A DNA stretch of 28,319 nt. Origin: a virus. Each line of letters starts with the position of its first letter. Position 1 is the stretch's first letter. The notes under the pieces are model-generated. The model made no database searches. It worked only from the letters and a program-made list of their open reading frames with translations, and was not told where the DNA came from. Positions 7,218-15,638 of this stretch are shown here, in pieces. Where the stretch lies: IMG/VR virus record IMGVR_UViG_3300017728_000080, positions 1 through 28,319 of that record. One strand, given 5' to 3'. A program made the translations under genes and the position numbers.

Positions 7218-7232
7218 TATTTATAATAAAAT
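7218..7232 (+). promoter_or_regulatory. Recurrent leader motif TATTTATAATAAAAT, copy 2
   Basis: Lies between terminase and portal genes, with TATTTATAA ending 12 nt before the portal ATG at 7239. It matches the consensus shared with 4491, 9122 and 16430. Confidence 0.5.
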
Positions 7233-7238
7233 TAAGAA

Positions 7239-9113
7239 ATGGCAGATAAAGGTTTATTTTCAAGATTGCAAAGATTATTCTCTACAGATGTAGTTATTCG
7301 TAACACAGGAGGCAATCAACTTAAAGTATTTGATGTTAATCAGATACAACAAAGCGGTGAGTATGAAACTAATGCCTTAGTAGATAGGTTTAATAGAATT
7401 TATTCAAATTCTAGTACTTCATTATATGGGCAACAAGCTAATTTTAATTATCAATATTTAAGACCTTCACTGTATTCTGATTATGATGCTATGGATACAG
7501 ATGCTATTATTGCTTCTGCGTTAGATATTGTAGCTGATGAATCTACCCTTAAAAATGATATGGGTGAAGTATTAGCAATCAAATCCCCAGATGAAGATAT
7601 TCAAAAAATTCTATATAATTTATTTTATGATGTTTTAAATATAGAATTTAATTTATGGCCTTGGATTAGAAATATGTGTAAATATGGTGATTTCTTCCTT
7701 AAATTAGAAATTGCTGAAAAATTTGGAGTATATAATGTTATCCCTTATACAGCATTCCATATTCAAAGATTAGAAGGAGATAAGGATAATCCAACAGAAG
7801 TTAAATATCAATTTGATCCTGAAGGTGTAGATGCTTCAGATTATGGGTATTATAATGTACCTAACCAAGATAATGGTAGAAGTGTTATATTTGATAACTA
7901 TGAAATGGCTCATTTCCGTTTATTAACAGATATGAATTTCTTACCTTATGGTAGATCATATATTGAGCCAGCAAGAAAATTATTTAAACAATACACATTA
8001 ATGGAAGATGCTATGTTAATTCATAGAATTGTCCGTGCCCCTGAAAAACGTATTTTCTATATGAATGTTGGATCTATTCCTCCAAATGAAGTAGATGCGT
8101 TTATGGAAAAAACATTAAGTAAACTTAAGCGTACTCCTTATATTAATCAAGATACAGGTGAATATAATTTAAAATATAACATGCAAAACTTACTTGAGGA
8201 TTATTACATCCCAGTTAGAGGTAATGATGCAAGTACTAAAATTGAAAGTGCAAATGGTTTACAGTGGGATGGTATCCAGGATGTTGAATATTTAAGAGAT
8301 AAATTATTTGCTGCCCTTAAAGTGCCCAAAGCATTTATGGGTTATGATGAAAATACAGATGGTAAAGCAACACTAGCTGCTCAAGATATTCGTTTTGCTC
8401 GTACGATTGAACGTATTCAACGTATTATAACTTCTGAATTATATAAAATTGCATTAGTACATTTATACACTCAAGGTTATAGAGATGAACAATTAGCTAA
8501 TTTTGAGTTATCATTAACTAACCCTTCAATCATTTATGATCAAGAGAGAGTAGCATTGATGAAAGAAAAAATGGATTTAGCTGCTCAAATGACTGAAACT
8601 AATTTATTCCCAACTGATTTCATTTATGATCACCTATTCCACTTAAGTGAAGATCAATATGATGATTATAGAGATTTAATTAGAGAAGATGCTAAACGTA
8701 AATTTAGAATATCTCAAATAGAAGCAGAAGGTAACGACCCAGTTGAAACTGGTCAATCATATGGTACACCACACGATTTAGCTTCGTTGTATGGTAAAGG
8801 TAGAATGGACTCAGACCCAAATAATGTCCCAAAAGGATATGATAAAGATAATGAACCTTTAGGCAGACCTGAAGAAAAAGTATCTAATAGAAATACCCAA
8901 GATGATAACTTTGGTAAAGATAGATTAGGTAGAGAAGGAATGAAAAAAGATTATAATGACAATGGTAAGTTAAAAGAAAATACTCATTTTCTAAAACATC
9001 AATCAATGTTAAAAAATATTTCTATACCTTCTTCAACTAAAAAACAGTTAGTATTTGAGGAGGATAAAAAAGGAGATTCACTTTTGGATGAATCAAATAT
9101 CAAAGAGCAATAA
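7239..9113 (+). CDS. 20: Portal protein (T4 gp20-like)
   Basis: A 624-residue protein forming the dodecameric vertex through which DNA enters and to which the neck attaches. Portal signatures include DAIIASALDIVADESTL in the wing region, PYTAFHIQRLEG, the conserved VRAPEKRIFYMNVGSIP and DYYIPVRGNDASTKIE leading into DVEYLRDKLFAALKVPKAFMGY. The clip/stem and crown helices follow (QDIRFARTIERIQRIIT). It is longer than T4 gp20 (about 520 residues). The extra length is a C-terminal low-complexity hydrophilic tail after about residue 505, rich in Asp, Asn, Lys and Gly, which may be flexible or processed. It starts after a TATTTATAA leader. The next gene has its own leader motif. Confidence 0.95.
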   Translation: MADKGLFSRLQRLFSTDVVIRNTGGNQLKVFDVNQIQQSGEYETNALVDRFNRIYSNSSTSLYGQQANFNYQYLRPSLYSDYDAMDTDAIIASALDIVADESTLKNDMGEVLAIKSPDEDIQKILYNLFYDVLNIEFNLWPWIRNMCKYGDFFLKLEIAEKFGVYNVIPYTAFHIQRLEGDKDNPTEVKYQFDPEGVDASDYGYYNVPNQDNGRSVIFDNYEMAHFRLLTDMNFLPYGRSYIEPARKLFKQYTLMEDAMLIHRIVRAPEKRIFYMNVGSIPPNEVDAFMEKTLSKLKRTPYINQDTGEYNLKYNMQNLLEDYYIPVRGNDASTKIESANGLQWDGIQDVEYLRDKLFAALKVPKAFMGYDENTDGKATLAAQDIRFARTIERIQRIITSELYKIALVHLYTQGYRDEQLANFELSLTNPSIIYDQERVALMKEKMDLAAQMTETNLFPTDFIYDHLFHLSEDQYDDYRDLIREDAKRKFRISQIEAEGNDPVETGQSYGTPHDLASLYGKGRMDSDPNNVPKGYDKDNEPLGRPEEKVSNRNTQDDNFGKDRLGREGMKKDYNDNGKLKENTHFLKHQSMLKNISIPSSTKKQLVFEEDKKGDSLLDESNIKEQ

Positions 9114-9121
9114 TTTTAGTA

Positions 9122-9136
9122 TATTTATAAAAAAAT
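9122..9136 (+). promoter_or_regulatory. Recurrent leader motif TATTTATAAAAAAAT, copy 3
   Basis: Lies 8 nt after the portal stop and ends 14 nt (TATTTATAA part) before the ATG at 9145. It matches the other three copies at 4491, 7218 and 16430. Confidence 0.5.
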
Positions 9137-9144
9137 AAGTATTG

Positions 9145-10002
9145 ATGTATATAAAACATTCCAAATTCAAAAATACTGGTATCCTCTTTGAGGTATTAGT
9201 AAAACGAATAACAGCAGATACTTTATCTGGAGCAACTTCCCCAGCAATTAAAATATTAAAAAAATATTTTGTTAATTCTGAACTAGGTAAAGAATATAAA
9301 TTATATGAAACTGTATTTAAATCAAAAAATATTGGTGAATCAAAAGCTAATGTTATTTTAAATACTGTAGTTGAATCTTCTAAAAAACTTAATCGTACTA
9401 GGTTAAGAAAAGAAAAATATAATTTAATTAAAGAGCTTAAAGAACACTATAATGTAGAAGATTTATTCCAAACTAAACTTCATGATTATAAAGCCCAAGC
9501 TGCTTTATATGTTTTATTTGAATCATATAACAAAGAAACAGGTACAGATCCTAACCAAATTATTGATAATAAAGTAACTTTATTAGAACATTTAACAGCA
9601 TCCCCTGTTGAAAGAAATGAAGTAAAAGAAAATGTTATTGAAGAATTTAAATCATATGATAAAGATCTTAGAACACTAACATATAAAATTATGTTAGAAA
9701 ATTTTAATGACAAATATGTTGATTTAAATAATAGACAAAAACATATTCTTAAAGAATTTATTGAATCCGTAGATTCAACACCACGTTTGAAAGAATTTTA
9801 TAACTCTGAAGTTAAATATATTCAAACTAAATTAACAGAAGAAATTGCTAAAACTAAAGATGAAGCAATTAAGATTAAGTTGCAAGAAGTTTCTAAATTA
9901 ATTGTTGAATTAGATAAAAGATGTAAAGTAAATAGTAATCATTTAGTTGATTTACTCCAATACCATAATCTTTTAGAAGAACTTACTGTAACACATGGCT
10001 GA
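9145..10002 (+). CDS. Hypothetical protein between portal and protease (prohead-region gene A)
   Basis: A 285-residue, Lys/Glu-rich, mainly helical protein without membrane segments. ATG at 9145 is preferred over the upstream TTG at 9142. The start YIKHSKFKNTGILFEVLVKRITADTLSG followed by SPAIKILKKYF looks like a conserved N-terminal motif seen in hypothetical proteins of marine T4-like phages. The rest is a series of amphipathic helices (LREFI, EVSKLIVELDK). T4 places small prohead-core genes (67, 68) between portal and protease, so an internal core or scaffold role is possible from position alone. It overlaps the next gene by 8 nt. Confidence 0.7.
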   Translation: MYIKHSKFKNTGILFEVLVKRITADTLSGATSPAIKILKKYFVNSELGKEYKLYETVFKSKNIGESKANVILNTVVESSKKLNRTRLRKEKYNLIKELKEHYNVEDLFQTKLHDYKAQAALYVLFESYNKETGTDPNQIIDNKVTLLEHLTASPVERNEVKENVIEEFKSYDKDLRTLTYKIMLENFNDKYVDLNNRQKHILKEFIESVDSTPRLKEFYNSEVKYIQTKLTEEIAKTKDEAIKIKLQEVSKLIVELDKRCKVNSNHLVDLLQYHNLLEELTVTHG

Positions 10003-10906
10003 TATCGATACTTCAAATATATTAAAACCTAAGGATGTAGAACCTTCTTTAATTAAAAGGTTAGAAGCGGCTTATGGCCCTGTGGATATGGAACGTGATT
10101 TTTTCTCTGCTGATTTAGATACTTATTTTAAAACAGATGAGGTAGATAAAGAAACAGGGGCTGTAAGACACGCAATTATTAAATTAGCTTCATTTGGGGA
10201 TTCTTTAGAAAAAATGTCTGATGCCGTTAGAGCATTAAAAATATTAATGACTACTGATGAAGCTGAAAAAGATCAAAATATTCAAAATGTAGCTCGTGAG
10301 CTAAAAGATGTATTTAATAAATACAGAACACATTTAAGAAAAAATTATCCTGATCAGTACTCTGAAATTAAAAGACAATTAGAAGAGATGACTACTACAG
10401 GTGGTGGAGCAGGAGCTGCTTCATTTACAGGTGGAACAGGAATGCAATATGCTACACCTTATGCTTTTAGAAGAAAAGGTCAAAAAGCAAATGATAAAGC
10501 TTATAAAGAATTAGGCTATACAGATGTTAAAGAAGGAATTGGTGCTAATTTAGGACCAGGTCCTAAAGCATCTGAAGATGGGGTTAAAGATAATGCTTAT
10601 GTTAAACAATTTAAGTATAAATTAGTACCTAAAGATAAAAATGGAAATTACGTCCAGAAAGGTTCTGGATTAGAAGTTAAGCAATTGTTTGAAGCTGAAA
10701 GTGCAAGTGAATTCCAAAAAAAAAGAATAGCTGCATTTGATCAAATAGAACAAGAACTTAACAATATTTATAAAATGTTGAGCAATGCTAAAAATGAAAC
10801 TGTAGAATATTATAATGATAACGAATCATCATATGCTGTAGTTAAACCAACAGATTTAGTTTTAGATTATATTAAAGACATAAAAGACTTATTAAAAGGA
10901 AAATAA
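9995..10906 (+). CDS. Prohead-region protein B with Gly-rich module shared with capsid protein
   Basis: A 303-residue protein in three parts. Residues 1-130 are helical (EKMSDAVRALKILMTTDEAE, ARELKDVFNKYRTHL). Next comes a Gly-rich module QLEEMTTTGGGAGAASF (128-144) continuing TGGTGMQYATP. The C-terminal part is Lys-rich and ends in helices (FDQIEQELNNIYKML). The module closely resembles QLVTEESNTGGGAGAGSF at residues 56-73 of the major capsid protein, at the place where T4-like capsid proteins are cut by the prohead protease. This suggests that the protein is a head or core component and perhaps a protease substrate. It overlaps the upstream gene by 8 nt and lies 1 nt before the next. Confidence 0.7.
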   Translation: MADIDTSNILKPKDVEPSLIKRLEAAYGPVDMERDFFSADLDTYFKTDEVDKETGAVRHAIIKLASFGDSLEKMSDAVRALKILMTTDEAEKDQNIQNVARELKDVFNKYRTHLRKNYPDQYSEIKRQLEEMTTTGGGAGAASFTGGTGMQYATPYAFRRKGQKANDKAYKELGYTDVKEGIGANLGPGPKASEDGVKDNAYVKQFKYKLVPKDKNGNYVQKGSGLEVKQLFEAESASEFQKKRIAAFDQIEQELNNIYKMLSNAKNETVEYYNDNESSYAVVKPTDLVLDYIKDIKDLLKGK

Positions 10907-10907
10907 A

Positions 10908-11942
10908 ATGAAACAAAAAACATTACAAGAACAGTACAATTTAATTTCCGAAGGAAAAGGAAATAAAGAAGTATTTATGAAAGCTGCTAAAAGTCAGTTT
11001 CCTAATATAGTTCGCAATGCTGCTACATTATCTGAAACTGTAGCTAGTTTAAAACATGGACATATAATTACAGAAGGTATTTCATTAGGCATGGGCAATT
11101 CTGCAAAAAATAACAAACCAGATTGGTTTGCTATCTTTGATGAAAATATGAATTTAGTAGCTGAGGAAGCAAAGGCAGTAGAAAAAAAACCTACCAAAGC
11201 TGTTGTTGATTTAGAAACTGCTGGATATGATTATAAGGATGAAAATGATGTTAATAACATGAATTTTGAAGAATATCTTCGTGGTTATTATACAGAAATG
11301 AAAAATCCTAAAAATGCAGATAAAACAGAACAAGAATTAAAAGACATAGTAAAAAAGAATTTAGAAAAAAATCCTTTATTTTATGTTGAAGATGCTCAAT
11401 TTGGTGTTGAAGGAATTGGATATAAAGAAGAGCTACCAGGTTTAGGTAAAGGTAAAATGGTTAAAGACCCAGGTGTTGGTGGTGGATATGGTGAAGCTAC
11501 TAAAAAAGATTACCCTGAAGGAGAAGTTGGTACTGGTTATTTAGAAATTAAAGAAAATAAAGGACCAATTTCATTATTAGGTCTATACGAAAATTTACCA
11601 TTAGGAGAAAAACCAGCTCCAAAACCAAAAAAGAAAAAAGTTAAAAAAGAAACCACTGATTCTAAATTATCTGAAATTGAAAGAAATGGTAAAATTGCAA
11701 CTTTAGAAATGCAAATTGAAGCCCTTGAAGAAATAATTTCAAGTAAAAATGAAAGATTATCTATGGTATCAGAAGATGAAAGTTTATCTGAATTAGTAGA
11801 TAAAAAGAAAATGAAAGAAATGCAAAAAGAAATTAAGCTTTTAGAAAAGAAAAAAGCTGGAATGGAAAAATTGTATGAAAAAATGTGTGGTAAATCATAT
11901 TCTAGAAAAGAAGTAGTAGACGAAACTCAAAACGAAGATTAA
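10908..11942 (+). CDS. Prohead-region protein C, coiled-coil
   Basis: A 344-residue hydrophilic protein. The N-terminus KTLQEQYNLISEGKGNKEVFMKAAKSQFP then NIVRNAATLSETVASLKHG looks like a conserved short domain. A variable Gly/Lys-rich middle follows, then a PAPKPKKKKVKKE linker (about residues 235-247) and a C-terminal coiled coil (IATLEMQIEALEEIISSKNE, MKEMQKEIKLLEKKKAGMEK). Coiled coils and a flexible linker suit a scaffold or core component, and it lies directly before the protease gene (1 nt gap). T4 has no obvious counterpart of this size here. The role is inferred from position and composition. Confidence 0.68.
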   Translation: MKQKTLQEQYNLISEGKGNKEVFMKAAKSQFPNIVRNAATLSETVASLKHGHIITEGISLGMGNSAKNNKPDWFAIFDENMNLVAEEAKAVEKKPTKAVVDLETAGYDYKDENDVNNMNFEEYLRGYYTEMKNPKNADKTEQELKDIVKKNLEKNPLFYVEDAQFGVEGIGYKEELPGLGKGKMVKDPGVGGGYGEATKKDYPEGEVGTGYLEIKENKGPISLLGLYENLPLGEKPAPKPKKKKVKKETTDSKLSEIERNGKIATLEMQIEALEEIISSKNERLSMVSEDESLSELVDKKKMKEMQKEIKLLEKKKAGMEKLYEKMCGKSYSRKEVVDETQNED

Positions 11943-11943
11943 T

Positions 11944-12549
11944 ATGTCAGTTTTATTAACAGAAACCCATTTATTTAAGGTAAATCCAATATCTCTTACT
12001 GAGAATAAAGTCTCTAAAAGAGGTTTACCTTTAGTAGAAGGTATATTAGCTACTGCCGAAGTAAAAAATGGCAATGGTAGATACTATTCTAAGGATTTAT
12101 GGGAAAGAGAAATTGACAAATATATGCCTCTTGTTAAAGAGCATAGAGCAATGGGTGAATTAGACCATCCAGAATCTTCAGTAATTAACTTAAAAAATGT
12201 ATCACATAATATATCAGATATGTGGTGGGATGGAGATAATGTAATGGGTAAGATAGAAATTTTACCTACCCCTTCAGGTAATATTTTAAAAGCACTTATT
12301 GATAATGGTATTACAGTAGGTGTTTCATCTCGTGGTATGGGTTCACTAAAACAAATGGGTGAAGTAATGGAAGTACAAGATGACTTTGAATTACTATGTT
12401 GGGATTTCGTATCAACACCATCTAACCCAGATTCTTTTATGCATTTAGTAAATGAAGGTTTAGATTTTTCTAAACAAACAGATTATAAAAAAGTTAATTC
12501 TATTATATCCGAAATACTTTGCTCCAACGGACAATGTCCGATTATATAA
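11944..12549 (+). CDS. 21: Prohead maturation protease (T4 gp21-like, peptidase S80)
   Basis: A 201-residue serine protease that degrades the prohead core and trims the capsid protein during maturation. It has a herpesvirus-assemblin-like fold. Visible landmarks are the strand VEGILATAEVKNGNGRYYSK, the catalytic His region MGELDHP (H75), the Ser motif ITVGVSSRGMGS (S128/S129) and the third conserved segment CWDFVSTPSNPDSF (D154 or nearby). The length matches gp21 (about 212 residues). Nothing appears to be missing. It ends the unit that starts at the portal; a GNRA-loop terminator lies 34 nt after the stop. Which of the two adjacent Ser residues is catalytic cannot be told from sequence alone. 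Confidence 0.95.
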   Translation: MSVLLTETHLFKVNPISLTENKVSKRGLPLVEGILATAEVKNGNGRYYSKDLWEREIDKYMPLVKEHRAMGELDHPESSVINLKNVSHNISDMWWDGDNVMGKIEILPTPSGNILKALIDNGITVGVSSRGMGSLKQMGEVMEVQDDFELLCWDFVSTPSNPDSFMHLVNEGLDFSKQTDYKKVNSIISEILCSNGQCPII

Positions 12550-12582
12550 CCCTCCCCCCCTTAGGATTTTATTCCTTTGGTT

Positions 12583-12609
12583 AAGCCCGCGAAAGCGGGC
12601 TTTCTTTTT
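12583..12609 (+). terminator. Intrinsic terminator after protease gene
   Basis: Stem AAGCCCGC (12583-12590), GAAA tetraloop, GCGGGCTT (12595-12602), then a T-rich tail to 12609. The stem is GC-rich against an AT-rich background. It is nearly the same design as the terminator at 15571-15599, so scaffold and capsid genes are isolated between the two. Confidence 0.93.
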
Positions 12610-12652
12610 CAATTGCGACTTTAAGATATTTTTACATACGTATCAACATAAT

Positions 12653-12715
12653 ATGTCATTTCTGATATGACATTAATCAAATAAAAACCCCCATTACGTT
12701 TCTTGAATAAACGTA
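12653..12715 (+). promoter_or_regulatory. Scaffold-gene leader with two hairpins
   Basis: The 190-nt gap before the scaffold gene holds, after the terminator, two perfect 7-bp inverted repeats with 7-nt loops: ATGTCAT/ATGACAT (12653-12659 and 12667-12673) and TACGTTT/AAACGTA (12695-12701 and 12709-12715). They could shape the 5' end of the scaffold-capsid mRNA or act as operators. A promoter must lie here because a terminator precedes the gene, but no clear TATTTATAA motif is present. Confidence 0.45.
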
Positions 12716-12739
12716 GTTCCCAAAACAAATTTTAGGAAA

Positions 12740-13864
12740 ATGAACAGACAATTTTTACAAGAGGCTATTGCCGATGCTAAAGCTGTAAAAGAATCAGCTA
12801 TAGCAAATGCCAAAGTCGCTCTTGAAGAAGCGTTTACTCCACAACTTCAATCTATGTTCGCTAGTAAAATAGAGGAAATGGATAAAGAAGATGTAGATGA
12901 AGGCTACGACGAGGTAGATGAAGGTAAAGACGATGCTGAAAAAATGGAAGAGAAAATGTCAGATCCTGATATGAGACACGGTGAAGATGAAGGTGGAAAA
13001 CCTGAAGCAGGTGCTATGAAAGCAACTGAAAAAGATCGTGAAATCAAAGAAGATGATGATATGGACTTAGACGAAATTTTGGCAGAGTTAGAAAAAGATG
13101 AAGATCTTAAGGAAGACGCTCGTACAGATGCTGAAGAAGAAGGCTATTTGGATGGTATGAAGGACGAAAAAGAGGACTTGAAAGAGGACGAACGTACTGA
13201 TGCTGAAGAAGAAGGCTACTTAGATGGTATGAAAGACGAGAAAGAAGACATGGAAGACAAGGATGATGAAGACATCGACCTTGAAGATATGTCAGAAGAC
13301 GACCTTAAAGCATTTATTGAAGACGTAATCGAAGATATGGTTAACGCAGGCGAATTAGAAGCTGGTGAATCATTCGAAGATGACGTTGATGTGGAAGTAA
13401 GCGATGAAGGAGAAATCGAAGTCCAAGATGACGAAGAAGTTTCCGTTGACGTTTCTGAAGCAAAAGAAGAAGTAGATGAAGGTGATGATGAGATGTATGA
13501 AATGAAAAAAGATTTAGATGAAGCAATGAATGTTATTGCAACATTAAGATCAGAACTCAATGAAATCAACTTATTGAATGCTAAACTTCTCTACGCTAAC
13601 AAAATCTTCAAATCTAAAAACTTGACTGAATCACAAAAAGCTAAAGTATTAGGTGCATTTGATAAAGCAACTACAGTTAAGGAAGCAAAAATAGTATATT
13701 CTACTATTTCTGAGAACATCGTTTCTAAAAAGAAATCAGTAAACGAAAGTGTAATCGGAAGAGCTTCTAAAACTAGTATTACTCCAAAAGTAGCTAAGAA
13801 AAAGCCAATTGTTGAATCAGATGAAATGGTTAATAGATTTAAAAAATTAGCAGGTATTATTTAA
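12740..13864 (+). CDS. 22: Acidic prohead scaffold/core protein (T4 gp22-like)
   Basis: A 374-residue protein that forms the internal core on which the capsid assembles and is then degraded by the protease. The N-terminus is helical (FLQEAIADAKAVKESAIANAKVALEEAF). Residues about 55-250 are extremely Asp/Glu-rich. A 24-residue tandem repeat lies at 123-170 (see repeat entry). The C-terminal part (YEMKKDLDEAMNVIATLRSELNEI, then NAKLLYANKIFKSKNLTE and DEMVNRFKKLAGII) has the helical look of gp22 C-termini. It lies immediately before the capsid gene, as in T4, and both lie between twin terminators. Its codons end in C more often than those of neighbouring genes, as in the capsid gene, which fits high expression. 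It is larger than T4 gp22 (about 269 residues) because of the acidic expansion. Confidence 0.88.
   Translation: MNRQFLQEAIADAKAVKESAIANAKVALEEAFTPQLQSMFASKIEEMDKEDVDEGYDEVDEGKDDAEKMEEKMSDPDMRHGEDEGGKPEAGAMKATEKDREIKEDDDMDLDEILAELEKDEDLKEDARTDAEEEGYLDGMKDEKEDLKEDERTDAEEEGYLDGMKDEKEDMEDKDDEDIDLEDMSEDDLKAFIEDVIEDMVNAGELEAGESFEDDVDVEVSDEGEIEVQDDEEVSVDVSEAKEEVDEGDDEMYEMKKDLDEAMNVIATLRSELNEINLLNAKLLYANKIFKSKNLTESQKAKVLGAFDKATTVKEAKIVYSTISENIVSKKKSVNESVIGRASKTSITPKVAKKKPIVESDEMVNRFKKLAGII
13106..13249 (+). repeat. Two tandem 72-nt repeats in scaffold gene
   Basis: Two adjacent 24-codon units (13106-13177 and 13178-13249) encode the same peptide, LKEDxRTDAEEEGYLDGMKD then EKED, with A or E at the x position. 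The DNA copies differ at several synonymous sites (for example GGCTATTTG versus GGCTACTTA). The duplication is therefore not fresh and the peptide has been conserved. Confidence 0.9.
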
Positions 13865-13902
13865 TTTTTAAAAACAACAACAACTAAAAAACACAAAAAA
13901 AA

Positions 13903-15546
13903 ATGAGTCAATTAAATTCTCTTTTAGAAAGTGCTAATCCTTACAAGTCATTGCAAAGCGATGCTGCAAGATTAGCCAACAAATGGGGAAAGACAGGATT
14001 GTTAGAAGGTATCGAAGGCGAAACTGACAAAAACAATATGTCTATGATCCTAGAAAATCAGGCTAAGCAATTAGTAACTGAGGAATCAAACACAGGTGGT
14101 GGTGCTGGTGCTGGTAGCTTTTCTCCAGGTACAGGTGCTCAATGGGCTGGAGTAGCTCTTCCATTGGTAAGAAAAGTATTTGGACAAATCGCAGCGAAAG
14201 AATTCGTTTCGGTTCAACCAATGAACTTACCATCAGGTCTAGTATTTTATCTAGATTTCCAATATGGAACTGCAAAATCTCCATTCGCTGTAGGTGATTC
14301 AATGTACGGTGATCAAGATGGTAACGCTCCTTTCGGAAACGGTGCTACAGGTGGTCTTTATGGTGCTGGTAGATTTAGTTATTCTATCAACGATACTTCA
14401 TCTTTAGCTGTAGCTACTACAGCATCAACAGCATTAGGAGTTGCTACGTGGGCAGATTTCAATTTCGATTCTACTTACTCTGCTTCTTTTGCAGAATACG
14501 TTAAATTTACTGTTCCTACTTCATCTTTAGGTAATTTAGATACTAAAGCAGTTAGAGCATTCCAAGTACATACTGGATCATTCGTAGCAGGTGCAGATGG
14601 TATTCAAACATCAGCTTTCACACAATACGCAGGTGGTGCTACAATTTCATTCCTCTCTACTGGATCATTAGCTCCAACTGGTGATGGTGGTTCTGTAACA
14701 GTTGAATATGTACTTCAACCTACTGACGCTGATAGAGGTGATTTCGAAGAAGGAAATAACAACTTGAATGGTAACAACAACCCAATCACAATTCCTGAAA
14801 TCAATGTTCAGATGAGAAGTGAAGCTATCGTAGCTAAAACTAGAAAACTGAAAGCTGTTTGGACTCCTGAGTTCGCTCAAGATTTGAACGCTTACCATTC
14901 TCTAGATGCTGAAGCTGAATTAACTTCAATCATGAGTGAGTATATCTCTTTAGAGATTGATCTTGAAATTCTTGATATGTTGATTGAGTCTGCAGGTGCT
15001 GGAACTGAGTTCTGGTCAGCTATTAATAACAACACTATTAATGCTGCTGGAACTGCATTCGACAACACTGCTGGTTTCTACAACACACAAGGTCAGTGGT
15101 TCCAAACTTTAGGAACTAAAATGCAAAAACTAAGCAACATTATTCACCAGAAAACTCTTAGAGGTGGTGCTAATTTCTTAGTATGTTCTCCATCAGTAGC
15201 TACTATTTTGGAATCAATCCCAGGATACGCTAGTAACTCTGACGGTGATGTAAGTAAAGCTACTTATGCGTTTGGTGTTCAGAAAGCAGGTGCTATCAAT
15301 AACAGATACACAGTTTACAAAAACCCATACATGACTGAAAATACCATTTTAATGGGATTCAGAGGTGGTCAATTCTTGGAAGCAGGTGCGGTATTCGCTC
15401 CATACATTCCATTAATCATGACTCCAATGGTTTACGATCCAGATACTTTCACACCACGTAAAGGTCTATTGACTAGATACGCTAAGAAAGTGGTTCGTCC
15501 AGAATTCTATGGTAAGATCCAAGTTAGTGGTTTAAACTCTATCTAA
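13903..15546 (+). CDS. 23: Major capsid protein (T4 gp23-like)
   Basis: A 547-residue HK97-fold capsid subunit. The N-terminal 60 residues form a helical propeptide (LNSLLESANPYKSLQSDAAR ... ILENQAKQLVTE). The Gly-rich segment SNTGGGAGAGSF follows, then the gp23-type signature WAGVALPLVRKVFGQIAAKE and FVSVQPMNLPSGLVFYLDFQ. Cleavage by the prohead protease, which prefers Glu at P1, is likely near E60/E61. The C-terminal half has EIDLEILDMLIES, the P-domain-type TLRGGANFLVCSPSVATILE and the ending FTPRKGLLTRYAKKVVRPEF. A Ser/Thr/Gly-rich insertion around residues 150-270 is probably surface-exposed. Codon choice is shifted toward C-ending codons, consistent with the most abundant virion protein. 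A GCAA-loop terminator lies 24 nt after the stop. Confidence 0.97.
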   Translation: MSQLNSLLESANPYKSLQSDAARLANKWGKTGLLEGIEGETDKNNMSMILENQAKQLVTEESNTGGGAGAGSFSPGTGAQWAGVALPLVRKVFGQIAAKEFVSVQPMNLPSGLVFYLDFQYGTAKSPFAVGDSMYGDQDGNAPFGNGATGGLYGAGRFSYSINDTSSLAVATTASTALGVATWADFNFDSTYSASFAEYVKFTVPTSSLGNLDTKAVRAFQVHTGSFVAGADGIQTSAFTQYAGGATISFLSTGSLAPTGDGGSVTVEYVLQPTDADRGDFEEGNNNLNGNNNPITIPEINVQMRSEAIVAKTRKLKAVWTPEFAQDLNAYHSLDAEAELTSIMSEYISLEIDLEILDMLIESAGAGTEFWSAINNNTINAAGTAFDNTAGFYNTQGQWFQTLGTKMQKLSNIIHQKTLRGGANFLVCSPSVATILESIPGYASNSDGDVSKATYAFGVQKAGAINNRYTVYKNPYMTENTILMGFRGGQFLEAGAVFAPYIPLIMTPMVYDPDTFTPRKGLLTRYAKKVVRPEFYGKIQVSGLNSI

Positions 15547-15570
15547 TCTAACCTAGATTATTAATTTAAG

Positions 15571-15599
15571 AAGACCCGCGCAAGCGGGTCTTTTTTTTT
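15571..15599 (+). terminator. Intrinsic terminator after capsid gene
   Basis: Stem AAGACCCGC (15571-15579), GCAA tetraloop, GCGGGTCTT (15584-15592), with an uninterrupted run of nine T from 15591 to 15599. It mirrors the terminator at 12583-12609. Confidence 0.95.
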
Positions 15600-15626
15600 C
15601 AATATGTATAATTGATAAAAAGTTAT

Positions 15627-15634
15627 TATAAATA
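15627..15634 (+). promoter_or_regulatory. TATAAATA, T4 late-type -10 box before phoH
   Basis: The octamer is identical to the T4 late promoter -10 sequence. It is located just after a terminator and 4 nt before the phoH ATG. If it were used, transcription would start at or inside the gene's first codons, giving a leaderless mRNA or initiation at the second ATG (15648). In such AT-rich DNA a chance match is possible. Confidence 0.35.
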
Positions 15635-15638
15635 AAAT

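Noticed and set aside
13216-13569. Ser-rich minus-strand open frame within the scaffold gene
   Set aside because: It arises from complementing GAT/GAA-rich acidic codons into TCA/TTC codons. The + strand scaffold identity is clear.
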